Shown: positions 26,861-35,801, numbered from the stretch's first letter. The stretch is DNA of 63,873 nt from Nocardiopsis sp. FR4 (GCF_009830945.1 NZ_ML776457.1:21973-85845), one strand, 5' to 3'. Notes: a model not told the origin generated them from the sequence alone. Numbers and translations are program-made.

Positions 26861-29776
26861 ATGACCAAGCCCGCCTACCTGGAGGACTTCGTCCCCTCGA
26901 AGGGGGCGCGCGCGCCCCGCGCCCGCTTCGCCTCCGACGCGCCCTCCCTGGACCTCAACGGCACGTGGCGCTTCCGACTGCTCGACCGGGCCCCGGCCGA
27001 CACCGACGGGTTCGAGGCCGGGGGGTACGACGACTCGGCCTGGTCCGACCTGCCGGTGCCCGCGCACTGGCAGCTGCACGGCCACGGCGCCCCCGCCTAC
27101 ACCAACATCGCCTACCCCTTCCCGGTGGACCCGCCGCACGTGCCCGACGACAACCCCACCGGCGACTACCGGAGGGTCTTCGACCTGCCGGAGGGGTGGC
27201 CCGGCGGCGGGGCGGTGCTGCGCTTCGACGGGGTCGACTCCTGCTTCCGGGTCTGGCTCAACGGCACCGAGCTGGGCTTCTCCACGGGCAGCCGCCTGGC
27301 CGCCGAGTTCGACGCGGGCCACCTGCTGCGCCCGGGGCGCAACACCCTGGCCGTGCGCGTCCACCAGTGGTCGGCCGCCAGCTACCTGGAGGACCAGGAC
27401 ATGTGGTGGCTGTCCGGGATCTTCCGCGACGTCACCCTGCTCGCCCGTCCCGAGGGCGGGATCGACGACCTCACCGTGCACGCCTCCTACGACCACGCCG
27501 CCGGGACGGGCACCCTGCGGGTGGACGTGGCGGGCGCGGAGGACGCCCTGGTCAGTGTTCCGGAGCTGGGGCTCGCCGACGTCGCGGCCGGGGTGGAGCA
27601 CGCGGTGGGCCCCGTGGAGCCGTGGTCGGCCGAGGTGCCCCGCCTGTACGAGGCACGGGTGCGCACGCCGGGGGAGGAGGCCCGCGTGCGGGTCGGCTTC
27701 CGGACCGTGGAGGTCTCCGGGGGACGGCTGCGGGTCAACGGCCGCCCCCTGCTGCTGCGCGGGGTGAACCGGCACGAATGGCACCCCGACCACGGCCGCG
27801 CGGTGCCCCGGGAGACCATGCGGGAGGACGTGCTGCTGATGAAGCGGCACAACGTCAACGCGGTGCGCACCAGCCACTACCCTCCCCACCCCGACTTCCT
27901 CGACCTGTGCGACGAACTGGGCCTGTGGGTCATCGACGAGTGCGACCTGGAGACCCACGGGTTCGAGCTGGTCGGGTGGCGCGGCAACCCCTCGGACGAC
28001 CCGCGCTGGCGCGAGGCCTACCTGGACCGGATCCGCCGGACGGTGACGCGCGACCGCAACCACCCCAGCGTCATCCTGTGGTCGTTGGGCAACGAGGCGG
28101 GGACCGGGCGCAACCTGGCGGCCATGGCCGCGTGGACGCGCGAGCACGACCCGTCGCGGCCGGTCCACTACGAGGGGGACCGGGACAGCTCCTACGCCGA
28201 CGTGTACTCGCGCATGTACGCGCCGCACGAGGAGGTGGCGCTGATCGGCCGGGGCGAGGAGGAGCCCACCCGGGACCCCGGGGCCGACGCGCACCGGCGC
28301 GGCCTGCCCTTCGTCCTGTGCGAGTACGCGCACGCCATGGGCACCGGGCCCGGCGGGCTGGAGGAGTACCAGCGCCTGTTCGAGGAGTACGGCCGCTGCC
28401 AGGGCGGGTTCGTCTGGGAGTGGATCGACCACGGCATCCGCCGCCGTGGGGCGGACGGCACCGAGTGGTTCGCCTACGGCGGCGACTTCGGCGAGGCCCT
28501 GCACGACGGCAACTTCGTGGCCGACGGCCTGCTCCTGCCGGACCGCGTGCCCAGCCCCGGGCTGGCGGCCTACGCCAGGACGGTCGCACCGGTGCGGGTG
28601 GTCCCCGACCCGGAGGCCGGAACCGTCGGCGTGGCCAACACGTGGGACTTCCGGGACACCGCGGGGCTGGTCTTCGCCTGGCGGGTGGAACAGGAGGGGA
28701 TCCCCTTCGGCGAGGGGGAGCTGGAGGTGCCGGTGCTCGCCCCGGGCGGACGCGCCGAGGCCGCGCTGCCCGCCCTCCCCGAGCCCCCGGGGACGGGCGA
28801 GGTCTGGCTGACGGTGTCCGCCCGGCTGGCCGGGGACGAGGCCTGGGCTCCGGCCGGGCACGAGCTGGCCTGGGGGCAGGCCCGGGTCCGGGGGCCGGGG
28901 GGCGCCGCGCGGAGGTCCGGGCCGTCCGTGTCCGCCACGGCGGCCCCGGTGGGGGAGGGCGCCGTGCGGATCGGTCCGGGCCTGCTGGACGCGGGGACCG
29001 GGGCGCTGCTCTCGGTCGGCGGCCTGGACCTGGACCCGCTCGTGCTGGACCTGTGGCGCGCCCCGACCGACAACGACATCGCCCCGCACGGGGACTCGGT
29101 GGCCGCTCTGTGGCGGGCGGCGGGCCTGGACCTGCTCACCTCCCGCCTGGTCTCGCTCGGCTGGGAGGGGGAGGAGTTCGTCGTCCGGACCCGTCTGGCC
29201 CCGCCCGCCCGGGACTTCGGGATGGGCGTGGCCCACCGCTGGTCCGGGTCCGGGGGCCGCCTGCTGCTGACGGTGGAGGCCGAGGCCGGGGGCGAGTGGC
29301 CCTGCCCGCTGCCGCGCCTGGGCGTGCGCACGGCTCTGCCCGCCGCGGTGGACCGGGTGGAGTGGTTCGGGCGCGGACCCGGCGAGGCCTACCGGGACGT
29401 GTCCCAGGCCGCGCGGGTCGGCCGGTTCACCAGCACGGTCGACGGACTCCAGACGCCCTACCTGCGGCCCCAGGAGAACGGCAACCGCATGGACGTCCGG
29501 TGGGCCGTGCTGCGGGCGGCCGACGGCACGGGCCTGCGGGTCGAGGGGGACCCGGTGTTCGACTTCTCCGCGCGCCGGTGGGGCACGGCGGAGCTCGACG
29601 CGGCCCGCCATCCCTTCGACCTGGTGCCGGGCGACCGCGTCCACCTGCACCTGGACGCGGCCCACCAGGGGATCGGGTCGGCCTCGTGCGGGCCCGGGGT
29701 GCTCCCCGCCCACCGCCTGGAGGCCGGGCGCCACCTGCTGCGCCTGGCCTTCTCCCCGGCCTCCGCGGCTGACTGA
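26861..29776 (+). CDS. lacZ: Beta-galactosidase, GH2 (LacZ type)
   Basis: A 971-residue GH2 enzyme of LacZ architecture. It has a sugar-binding jelly roll (SWSDLPVPAHWQLHGHGAPAYTNIAYPFPV in substance), an Ig-like domain and a TIM barrel with acid/base glutamate in LGNEAGTGRN (about residue 412) and nucleophile in CEYAHAMGTGPGG (about residue 488). The C-terminal small-chain domain contains VEWFGRGPGEAYRDVSQAARVG. No signal peptide is seen, so it is cytoplasmic. It follows the alpha-galactosidase by seven bases. Its last 319 bases are overlapped on the other strand by the reading frame of the EamA exporter. Confidence 0.93.
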   Translation: MTKPAYLEDFVPSKGARAPRARFASDAPSLDLNGTWRFRLLDRAPADTDGFEAGGYDDSAWSDLPVPAHWQLHGHGAPAYTNIAYPFPVDPPHVPDDNPTGDYRRVFDLPEGWPGGGAVLRFDGVDSCFRVWLNGTELGFSTGSRLAAEFDAGHLLRPGRNTLAVRVHQWSAASYLEDQDMWWLSGIFRDVTLLARPEGGIDDLTVHASYDHAAGTGTLRVDVAGAEDALVSVPELGLADVAAGVEHAVGPVEPWSAEVPRLYEARVRTPGEEARVRVGFRTVEVSGGRLRVNGRPLLLRGVNRHEWHPDHGRAVPRETMREDVLLMKRHNVNAVRTSHYPPHPDFLDLCDELGLWVIDECDLETHGFELVGWRGNPSDDPRWREAYLDRIRRTVTRDRNHPSVILWSLGNEAGTGRNLAAMAAWTREHDPSRPVHYEGDRDSSYADVYSRMYAPHEEVALIGRGEEEPTRDPGADAHRRGLPFVLCEYAHAMGTGPGGLEEYQRLFEEYGRCQGGFVWEWIDHGIRRRGADGTEWFAYGGDFGEALHDGNFVADGLLLPDRVPSPGLAAYARTVAPVRVVPDPEAGTVGVANTWDFRDTAGLVFAWRVEQEGIPFGEGELEVPVLAPGGRAEAALPALPEPPGTGEVWLTVSARLAGDEAWAPAGHELAWGQARVRGPGGAARRSGPSVSATAAPVGEGAVRIGPGLLDAGTGALLSVGGLDLDPLVLDLWRAPTDNDIAPHGDSVAALWRAAGLDLLTSRLVSLGWEGEEFVVRTRLAPPARDFGMGVAHRWSGSGGRLLLTVEAEAGGEWPCPLPRLGVRTALPAAVDRVEWFGRGPGEAYRDVSQAARVGRFTSTVDGLQTPYLRPQENGNRMDVRWAVLRAADGTGLRVEGDPVFDFSARRWGTAELDAARHPFDLVPGDRVHLHLDAAHQGIGSASCGPGVLPAHRLEAGRHLLRLAFSPASAAD

Positions 29777-30648
29777 TCCGGGCGCGGTCGGTGCCCGGTG
29801 AGCTGCACCAGCACCACGGCACCGGCCGCGGCCAGGGCCCCCGCCCCCTGCACGGGGGTGAGGGTCTGGCCCAGCACCAGGAAGCCCAGGGCGGTGGCGG
29901 TCAGCGGACTGGCGAAGGACAGGAAGGACACGGCCAGGGCGGGCAGGCGCTGCACCCCGCGGAACCACAGCGCGTAGGAGACCAGGGCGCCGACCACGCC
30001 GAGGTAGGCGAAGCCGAGGAGGTTGGGCCCGGTGACCCGTTCGGGCAGGCCCTCCACCAGCAGGGCTGCGGGGGCCAGGAGGAGGCCGCCCGCGGTCAGC
30101 TGCCACCCGGTCAGGGCCAGGACGCCCGTGCCGGGGGGCCGCCCCCACCGCTTGGAGAGCACGATGCCGGTCGCCATGCAGGCCGCCGCGGCGAGCCCGG
30201 CCAGCACCCCGACCGGGTCCAGGGCGGCCCGCGGGCCCAGCACCAGCAGGGCCACGCCCGCGGCGCCCAGCAGCGTGGCGATCACGTGCACGGGGCGGAC
30301 GCGCTCGCCGAGGAGCAGCGCGGCCAGGGCCAGGACCAGCATGGGCTGCACGGACATCACCAGGGCGGCCACCCCGCCGGGCAGCAGGTAGGCGGCGACG
30401 AAGAGCAGGTAGAGGAAGACGCCGATATTGAGCGTGCCCAGCACCGCGGCGCGCCACCACCACGCGCCCGAGGGCAGGGAGCGGGTCACGGCCAGCAGTA
30501 CCAGGCCGGCGGGCAGGGCGCGCACGGCGGCGGCGAGCAGGGGCCGGTCGGGCGGCAGGAACTCGGTGGTGACCAGGTAGGTGCTGCCCCACACGGCCGG
30601 GGCCAGCGCGGTGACCAGGGTGTCCGTGGCCAGGCGTGCGCGGCTCAC
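29458..30648 (-). CDS. EamA/DMT family exporter whose frame runs into lacZ
   Basis: A ten-helix drug/metabolite transporter of the EamA type. The two EamA repeats cover about residues 8-140 and 150-285 (LAPAVWGSTYLVTTEFLPPDRP; GFAYLGVVGALVSYALWFRGVQRLPALAVSFLSFASPLTATALGFLVLGQTLTPVQ). The recognisable protein ends near residue 287, about position 29790. No in-frame stop occurs until 29458, so the predicted tail of some 108 residues is antisense to lacZ and has no domain. Either the gene truly overlaps lacZ or a stop has been lost or shifted. The start is a GTG with a weak ribosome site. The divergent MarR gene probably controls it. Confidence 0.8.
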   Translation of the reverse strand: MSRARLATDTLVTALAPAVWGSTYLVTTEFLPPDRPLLAAAVRALPAGLVLLAVTRSLPSGAWWWRAAVLGTLNIGVFLYLLFVAAYLLPGGVAALVMSVQPMLVLALAALLLGERVRPVHVIATLLGAAGVALLVLGPRAALDPVGVLAGLAAAACMATGIVLSKRWGRPPGTGVLALTGWQLTAGGLLLAPAALLVEGLPERVTGPNLLGFAYLGVVGALVSYALWFRGVQRLPALAVSFLSFASPLTATALGFLVLGQTLTPVQGAGALAAAGAVVLVQLTGHRPRPDQSAAEAGEKARRSRWRPASRRWAGSTPGPHEADPIPWWAASRCRWTRSPGTRSKGWRAASSSAVPHRRAEKSNTGSPSTRRPVPSAARSTAHRTSMRLPFSWGRR

Positions 30649-30731
30649 GTCAGCGCCGTCCCGTGCGGCGCGGGGTGGGGACGCGGAACGGGATCGGGGA
30701 CGGCCGCGGGGAGACGCATGTTCATTCGATG

Positions 30732-30774
30732 CCTAAGTTTTCGGTGACGAACTATTCGACATCGAAAGATTAGG
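30732..30774. promoter_or_regulatory. Nested inverted repeats, probable MarR operator
   Basis: CCTAAGTTTTCG at 30732-30743 and CGAAAGATTAGG at 30763-30774 are complementary at 10 of 12 positions. Inside and overlapping lie TTCGATG (30725-30731) / CATCGAA (30760-30766). The site sits between the divergent EamA and MarR genes and is more AT-rich than its flanks. Confidence 0.55.
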
Positions 30775-30807
30775 TTCGGATCGTCCCCCGGGTCAAGGGA
30801 GCGCCGC

Positions 30808-30820
30808 TATCATCGGCCGG
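30808..30820 (+). promoter_or_regulatory. Probable leaderless promoter of the MarR gene
   Basis: TATCAT at 30808-30813, followed by seven bases and the ATG at 30821, fits a leaderless -10 box. The only ribosome-site-like sequence (AAGGGAG) is about 20 bases from the ATG, too far to act. Confidence 0.45.
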
Positions 30821-31324
30821 ATGAACGACGCCGTGGATGTCTTCCTCAGCCAGTGGGCCCGTGAGCGACCCGACCTGGACACGTCGACGATGGCGGTCCA
30901 CGGCCGGCTCACCCGCGCCAGCCGTCTGATGGCCCGGGGCGTCGACGACTACCTGTCCGGGGAGGGGCTGGAGTCCTGGGAGTTCGACGTGCTCGCCACC
31001 CTGCGCCGGGCGGGCGACCCGCACTGCCTGAGCGCCAAGGAACTGGTCGCCATGACCATGGTGGGCTCCGCCGCGATGACGCACCGGGTGGACCGGCTGG
31101 TCCGACGCGGCCTGGTCACCCGTGAGACCGACCCCGGCAACCGCAGGCGCACGCTCGTGGCGCTGACCCCGGAGGGGCTGGAGCTGGTGGACCGGGTCGT
31201 GGAGGGGCACGTGGCCAACCAGGCGCGCCTGCTCGGCGGCATGGACGGGGCGGACCGCGAGCGGCTCGCGGAACTGCTGCGGGTGCTGCTGCTCTCGCTG
31301 GGGGACACCCTCCCGGAGCGGTGA
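30821..31324 (+). CDS. MarR family regulator, divergent from EamA exporter
   Basis: A 167-residue MarR protein. The winged helix is at about residues 48-115: LESWEFDVLATLRRAGDPHCLSAKELVAMTMVGSAAMTHRVDRLVRRGLVTRETDPGNRRRTLVALTPEG, with the wing arginine cluster PGNRRR. Such proteins commonly repress a divergent exporter and release it on binding a toxic compound. Shared palindromes in the 172-base gap support this. The rest of the protein is the dimerisation helices. Confidence 0.88.
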   Translation: MNDAVDVFLSQWARERPDLDTSTMAVHGRLTRASRLMARGVDDYLSGEGLESWEFDVLATLRRAGDPHCLSAKELVAMTMVGSAAMTHRVDRLVRRGLVTRETDPGNRRRTLVALTPEGLELVDRVVEGHVANQARLLGGMDGADRERLAELLRVLLLSLGDTLPER

Positions 31325-31417
31325 CGGGCCGCGGCCCCGCGATACCGCGCGCCCGGGGCCCGCACGCCGACGGGGAGGCACCCGTGGTGCCCCCCCCGCG
31401 GTCAGTCCGGGCCCGGT

Positions 31418-31612
31418 TCAGGACCTGCGGTGCTTGTCATCACCGGTCAGGGCGTCCTTGACCTTCTCCCCGGCCTGCTTGAACTTCGAGGTCTTCTGCT
31501 CGGTCTTGCCCTCGGCCTGCCACTGTTCGTTGTCCGTGGCCTTGCCCAGGTTCTCCTTGGCCTTGCCCTTGAACTCCTCGGCCTTGTTGCTGGCCTGGTC
31601 TCGATCGGACAT
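31418..31612 (-). CDS. CsbD-like small stress protein
   Basis: A 64-residue, highly charged and probably disordered-to-helical protein with the CsbD pattern (SDRDQASNKAEEFKGKAKENLGKATDNEQWQAEGKTEQ). The family is induced in general stress in many bacteria and its molecular role is unknown. The ATG at 31612 lies five bases after a perfect AGGAGG. A GTG six bases upstream falls inside that site and is rejected. It is a single gene. Confidence 0.88.
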   Translation of the reverse strand: MSDRDQASNKAEEFKGKAKENLGKATDNEQWQAEGKTEQKTSKFKQAGEKVKDALTGDDKHRRS

Positions 31613-31702
31613 ACCCACCTCCTGGCTCGGTGTTCGGTCCTACCAGGACCCCTAACCGGTTTCGGAGCGACCGAATCATGTTCGGACAGGGAAACGGGGG
31701 TA

Positions 31703-32497
31703 TCAGGGGGCGACGGTGGCCACCGAGGCGAAGGGGGCGTGCGTGTCCACCCGGCCCGCGATGCCCTCGCGCACCATCTCCTTGGCCACCTGTACGGCCT
31801 CGCCCACGCCCTGGCCCTTGGCCAGCTCGGCGGTGATCGCCGCGGCGAAGGTGCAGCCCGCGCCGCTCACCCGCTCGTCGCCGATCTTGGGGGCGCTCAG
31901 GACGGTGGTCTCCTCGCCGTCGAAGTGGACGTCCACCGCGTCCGGGCCGGGCAGCTCCACACCGCCCTTGACCACGACGTGCCGGGGACCCAGCCCGCGG
32001 ATGCGCCGGGCGGCCTCCACGAGGTCGTCCACCGTCTCGATCCGCTCCATCCCCGCCAGCGTGCGCGCCTCGAAGTGGTTGGGCGTGATCACGGTGGCCA
32101 GGGGCAGGATCCGTTCGGTCAGCGCCTTGTCCGTGTCCAGCGCGGCGCCCGGCTCCTGGCCCTTGCAGATCAGCACCGGGTCCAGGACCACGTGCCGCCA
32201 CGGCTGGCGGCGCAGCCCCTCGGCGACCGCGTCGATGGTGTCCGGGGTGCCGAGCATGCCGATCTTGACCACGTCCAGGTCGTGGCAGGAGGTCGCGGCC
32301 TCGATCTGGTCGGCGATGACCTGCGGGGCGACCGGGACGAAGCGGTGCCCCCACCCGTTCCCCGGGTCGAAGGACACGATGCAGGTGATCGTGCCCATGC
32401 CGTAGACGCCCAGTTCCTGGAAGGCCTTGAGGTCGGCCTGGATGCCGGCGCCGCCGGTGGCCTCCGAGCCTGCGATCACGTACGCGCGGTTGGCCAT
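31703..32497 (-). CDS. PdxK/ThiD-like pyridoxine or hydroxymethylpyrimidine kinase
   Basis: A 264-residue ribokinase-fold enzyme. VIAGSEATGGAGIQADLKAFQELGVYGMGTITCIV at the N-terminus is the ThiD/PdxK signature. KIGMLGTPDTIDAV, DPVLICKG, and the anion hole/catalytic aspartate in GDERVSGAGCTFAAAITAELAKG complete the active site (GAGC with the preceding acidic loop). Members phosphorylate pyridoxal or 4-amino-5-hydroxymethyl-2-methylpyrimidine. The sequence GSEATGGAGIQADLK and the absence of neighbouring thi genes favour the Bacillus PdxK-like branch, but this is not certain. The ATG at 32497 follows AGAAGGG by about ten bases. Confidence 0.82.
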   Translation of the reverse strand: MANRAYVIAGSEATGGAGIQADLKAFQELGVYGMGTITCIVSFDPGNGWGHRFVPVAPQVIADQIEAATSCHDLDVVKIGMLGTPDTIDAVAEGLRRQPWRHVVLDPVLICKGQEPGAALDTDKALTERILPLATVITPNHFEARTLAGMERIETVDDLVEAARRIRGLGPRHVVVKGGVELPGPDAVDVHFDGEETTVLSAPKIGDERVSGAGCTFAAAITAELAKGQGVGEAVQVAKEMVREGIAGRVDTHAPFASVATVAP

Positions 32498-32618
32498 CGG
32501 GCACCAACCCTTCTTCCGTCGATGTGCTGTCCCGGGGCCCTTCCCGGGCCCCACCGCACCCTAACGGTCGGTCGGGGGCGCTCCGGGCCGACCGGTCGCC
32601 CCCGACCGACCCCGGCGG

Positions 32619-33269
32619 TCAGCCCGGGTAGGCGGGCTCGGCGGGCTCGCTCCAGCGCTTGGGGGTGTCCCGGGCCCCGAAGAAGTCGCCGCCCTTGCGC
32701 ACGGTGTCGTCGGTGCCCCACGCCTCGTCCCGGCCGACCTTGCGCAGGTGAGGGATGTGCTTGCGGCAGTGGATGTAGGCCTCCTCCACGTGGACCACGG
32801 TCCACAGCAGCGCCTTCTGCCCCGGGACCTCGGGCTGGGGGAGGCCGTGGACGTGGCGGCGCAGCTCCGCGTCCTCCAGCAGGGTCGTCCGGCCGTTGAC
32901 GTGCAGCCCGATGCGCTCCCGGGTGAAGTCCAGGAACATCAGGCCCACGTGCGGGTTCTCCAGGATGTTGCCCACGCTGGCGAACACGCCGTTGCCCCGG
33001 AACTCGGGGTAGGCCAGGGTGTGCTCGTCGATCACGTGCACGAACCCGGGCGGTCCCGCGCGGAAGCTGGAGTCGCACTCGCCGCGGCTGTCGGAGGTGG
33101 CGATGAACATCATCTCCTGGCGGGCGACGAACTCGCGCATCCGCGGGTTCAGGTGGTCGAGCATCTGGTCCCGGTAGAAGCGTTCGGCGCGCTCGCTCGT
33201 ACCGGTCATCCGCTGCACGCGGTGTTCACCCTCGCTGCCGGGGAGTTGCCGTGGGGAGGTCTCGCGCAT
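32619..33269 (-). CDS. Pyridoxamine-phosphate-oxidase-like FMN-binding protein
   Basis: A 216-residue split-barrel protein. The barrel starts near residue 50 with FIATSDSRGECDSSFRAGPPGFVHVIDEHTLAYPEFRGNGVFASVGNILENPHVGLMFLDF and continues RIGLHVNGRTTLL. This arrangement is typical of the PPOX family that binds FMN or F420. It is not the biosynthetic PdxH, whose C-terminal dimer region is missing. GAGAGG precedes the ATG at 33269, and the longer frame is rejected. Its neighbour on the same strand is the PdxK-like kinase, but 120 bases separate them. Confidence 0.8.
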   Translation of the reverse strand: MRETSPRQLPGSEGEHRVQRMTGTSERAERFYRDQMLDHLNPRMREFVARQEMMFIATSDSRGECDSSFRAGPPGFVHVIDEHTLAYPEFRGNGVFASVGNILENPHVGLMFLDFTRERIGLHVNGRTTLLEDAELRRHVHGLPQPEVPGQKALLWTVVHVEEAYIHCRKHIPHLRKVGRDEAWGTDDTVRKGGDFFGARDTPKRWSEPAEPAYPG

Positions 33270-33408
33270 TACTGCCTCTCGTGGGGCTGATGGGGTTTGT
33301 GGGACCGGAGTCGCCCATCGGGGAGATGGGAAAGGGTGGGGTGGTGCGGGGCGGCCGGGCCGGAGGCCGCCGGTAAGGGCGCTCCCGGGGAGCGGGCGGT
33401 CCGCCGGG

Positions 33409-33984
33409 TCAGCGCACCGGGGAGGAGGCGTCGGTCGGCTCACCGCGCCACATCGGTCCCGGCCGGCGTGCCGCCCGGGGCGCGGGCGGGGCAGCGTGTC
33501 GCGGAGCGGGCTCGGCCTGACGGGTCGCGGACCCGCCCTCCTCCGCCTCGCGCGCGCCCGCGAGCATGTTCGCGGTGATCCACTCGTAGACCATGACCCA
33601 GGACGAGCTCATGGACGAGGACCAGGTCGGCGAGATCTCGCTGACCGCGCGCACCAGGGCGCGGCCCACGTAGGGGTAGTGCTCCGGCTTGACGCCGAGC
33701 TGCCGCTTGTGCTGGGCGCCCAGCTGGCGCAGGTACCCGGCCACCTCGTCGGGCTGGTCGAGGTAGCGGACCACCTCCAGCAGGGCGAAGGCCATGCGCT
33801 CCTTCTGGGTCTGCATGTTCGCGGGGAACATCGACCGCACCTCGGGGACCATGGCGAAGAGGTTCTCGTAGAAGCGGTCGGACAGGCGGGTCGAACCGGG
33901 AGGTAAGGAGGCGCAGGAGCGCCGGACCGCGTCGATGACGGTCTGGTCGGGGAGCGGGACCTCGTCGATGGAGCGGGGAGACAA
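33409..33984 (-). CDS. Globin-domain protein, flavohaemoglobin-like, no reductase
   Basis: A 191-residue protein with a single globin domain (about residues 11-145). The proximal histidine is in LGAQHKRQLGVKPEHY (residue 92) and a B10-type tyrosine in SDRFYENLF (residue 39), the pattern of oxygen-avid, NO-detoxifying globins. No FAD/NAD reductase domain follows; instead there is a Pro/Ala/Arg-rich tail of about 45 residues. The best start is a TTG at 33984, seven bases after TTGGAGG; the frame extends to a GTG at 34056 with no ribosome site. Electrons would have to come from a separate reductase. Confidence 0.78.
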   Translation of the reverse strand: MSPRSIDEVPLPDQTVIDAVRRSCASLPPGSTRLSDRFYENLFAMVPEVRSMFPANMQTQKERMAFALLEVVRYLDQPDEVAGYLRQLGAQHKRQLGVKPEHYPYVGRALVRAVSEISPTWSSSMSSSWVMVYEWITANMLAGAREAEEGGSATRQAEPAPRHAAPPAPRAARRPGPMWRGEPTDASSPVR

Positions 33985-34481
33985 AGGAGCCTCCAATCGG
34001 GTTGGCGGGAGGGGAGGCACACACATCAGGACCACGCTGGTACCCTGCGTGATCACTTGGAGAACGAAACGTGTGCGGCCTCCGGGGTCTCCCGGGGCCG
34101 TGTCGGATCCGGGTGCGCCGCGTCCCCTGGGTGCCGCCGCCTCGGCGGCTCCCGGGCGGTCGGGGCGCGGTCACGGGGCTGGATCGGCCGCTCTCCCGGC
34201 AGTGCCGAGGTGGGCGGGATCCCTCATCGCTGCCTGTCTTCCTCCGGAGAATCAGTACCCGTCCGTGGGGTGGACGGCTACGAACACCACATGAGGAGAG
34301 GGTGGCGACGGTGCTCGGGCAACCCGGTCTCCTTCCTTGTGTTTGCCGTGGCAATGTAACAGAAGTGTGGACGTATTTGGACGTTACTGGCCGGTAGCGT
34401 GAGATTTCGCAGGTCACCGGCCCCTTTGGCGTGTCCGCGGCCAGATGTGCCCGAACCGTCGGCACGGGCGCCGTCGCCCCC
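33985..34481. other. Intergenic region upstream of the globin gene
   Basis: About 500 bases have no supported gene. Near the right end GTAAC (34356-34360) and GTTAC (34383-34387) are complementary, and TGGACGT occurs twice ten bases apart between them. The region around 34330-34400 is less GC-rich than its flanks. These may be a promoter/operator for the globin gene or remnants. No RNA gene is seen. Confidence 0.4.
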
Positions 34482-35801
34482 TCACCCCTTCCGGGCGCGG
34501 CGCCACCCGGCCGCGGTCGCGTTCGCGCGGTCGCCCGGCGGGACCGGCCGCCGGGCGAAGCACACCGCCACCGCCATCAGGGCGCAGATCAGGGCCAGCC
34601 CGAGCACCCCGGGGCGGTAGGAGCCCGCCCAGCCGTGGGCCAGGGACAGCAGGATGGGCCCCACCGCGGTGGAGGCGACCGCGACGGCCTGCGTCAACCC
34701 GCGCAGCGAGCCCAGGTTGGCGGTGCCGAAGTAGAAGGGCAGCGCCGCGTTCTCCACCGCCCGGGCGCCCGAGGCCGCGGCGCCCAGGGCCATGCCGTAG
34801 AGCAGCGCGCCCAGACCCGGTGCCACCAGCGGGAGCAGGGCCAGGGCCAGCGCCTGCAGCGCCATGGCGGCGCACATCAGCACCTTGGGGGAGAACCGGT
34901 CGGCGGCCGAACCGAACAGCAGGGCCGCGCCCAGCCCCGCCACGGTCTGGGGCAGGAAGTTGGCCGCCGCCTGCGTCGGGGTGAGCCCCTGCTCGCCCAG
35001 CAGGGCGATCTGGTGGAAGAACACCGCCGTGACCACGAGCCCGCTGCAGGCCACCCCGCCCGCCATCGCCCAGAAGACCGACGTGCGCACGATGTCCCGC
35101 AGCGGCCACCGCGGCTCCGGGGGCGCCGCCGGTTCCCCGGACCCGGCCTCGGGTCCGCTCTCCGCCTCGGGTCCGGGATCGGCCTCGGGGCCGGGACCGG
35201 ACCGGGGCGCGGTCCCGGCGGCCCGGGCGACCCCGCGCAGCCCCCACAGGGCCAGCGGCAGCACGACCACCCAGATGAGCACGGCTTCGGCGGCGAGGGT
35301 GTGGCGCCACCCCAGCAGGGCGACCAGCCGCTCGGCGAACAGCGGGAACAGGGAGATCCCCGCCGTTCCCGCCGAGGTGGTCAGCCCGAGCAGGAACCCC
35401 CGGTTGCGGGTCACCGAGATCGCGACGGCCGTGGTGGCCACCAGCGACATCCCGCCCTGGCCCAGCGCCCGCACGCCCACGAAGCCCGCGGTCAGCCCCA
35501 CCAGTTCCTGCACGCACGCCAGGAGTACCAGGAACCCGCCGAAGCCCAGTGCCACCCCGCCCAGCACCGGCCGCACCCCGAACCTGTCCACGGCCCGGCC
35601 CAGCCAGGGCAGCGCGAGAGCCCCGGCCAGCGTGCCCGCCATGTAGGCCAGGGAGACGGCGGACCGGCTGACGTCCAGGTCGGCGATGACGTGGTCGACG
35701 AAGACGGATATCCCCGCCGTCTGCCCCGGGCCGCTCAGGGCCAGGACCAGCGCGGAGGCGACCACGACCCGGACGGGGGAGGCCTGTCGCGCGGCCCTCA
35801 C
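34482..35801 (-). CDS. MFS transporter, OFA/monocarboxylate-like
   Basis: A 439-residue, twelve-helix major facilitator protein. The first loop motif is DRFGVRPVLGG and the second half has GSAADRFSPKVLM, the two MFS A-motifs. The early helix ALSGPGQTAGISVFVDHVIADLDVSRSAVSLAYMAGTLAGALALPWLGRAVDRFG resembles oxalate/formate and monocarboxylate transporters. The central cytoplasmic loop holds a repetitive segment of Gly-Pro-Glu-Ala (GPGPEADPGPEAESGPEAGS). The GTG at 35801 lies five bases after GGAGGAG, so the 80-residue upstream extension of the frame is rejected. The substrate is unknown. It is divergent from the ABC exporter across a perfect palindrome. Confidence 0.82.
   Translation of the reverse strand: MRAARQASPVRVVVASALVLALSGPGQTAGISVFVDHVIADLDVSRSAVSLAYMAGTLAGALALPWLGRAVDRFGVRPVLGGVALGFGGFLVLLACVQELVGLTAGFVGVRALGQGGMSLVATTAVAISVTRNRGFLLGLTTSAGTAGISLFPLFAERLVALLGWRHTLAAEAVLIWVVVLPLALWGLRGVARAAGTAPRSGPGPEADPGPEAESGPEAGSGEPAAPPEPRWPLRDIVRTSVFWAMAGGVACSGLVVTAVFFHQIALLGEQGLTPTQAAANFLPQTVAGLGAALLFGSAADRFSPKVLMCAAMALQALALALLPLVAPGLGALLYGMALGAAASGARAVENAALPFYFGTANLGSLRGLTQAVAVASTAVGPILLSLAHGWAGSYRPGVLGLALICALMAVAVCFARRPVPPGDRANATAAGWRRARKG

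Noticed and set aside
26810..30592. A 1260-codon minus-strand open frame across lacZ and the EamA gene
   Set aside because: It is antisense to well-defined enzymes, has low-complexity Gly/Pro/Arg/Val composition and no domain. Long spurious frames are normal at this GC content.
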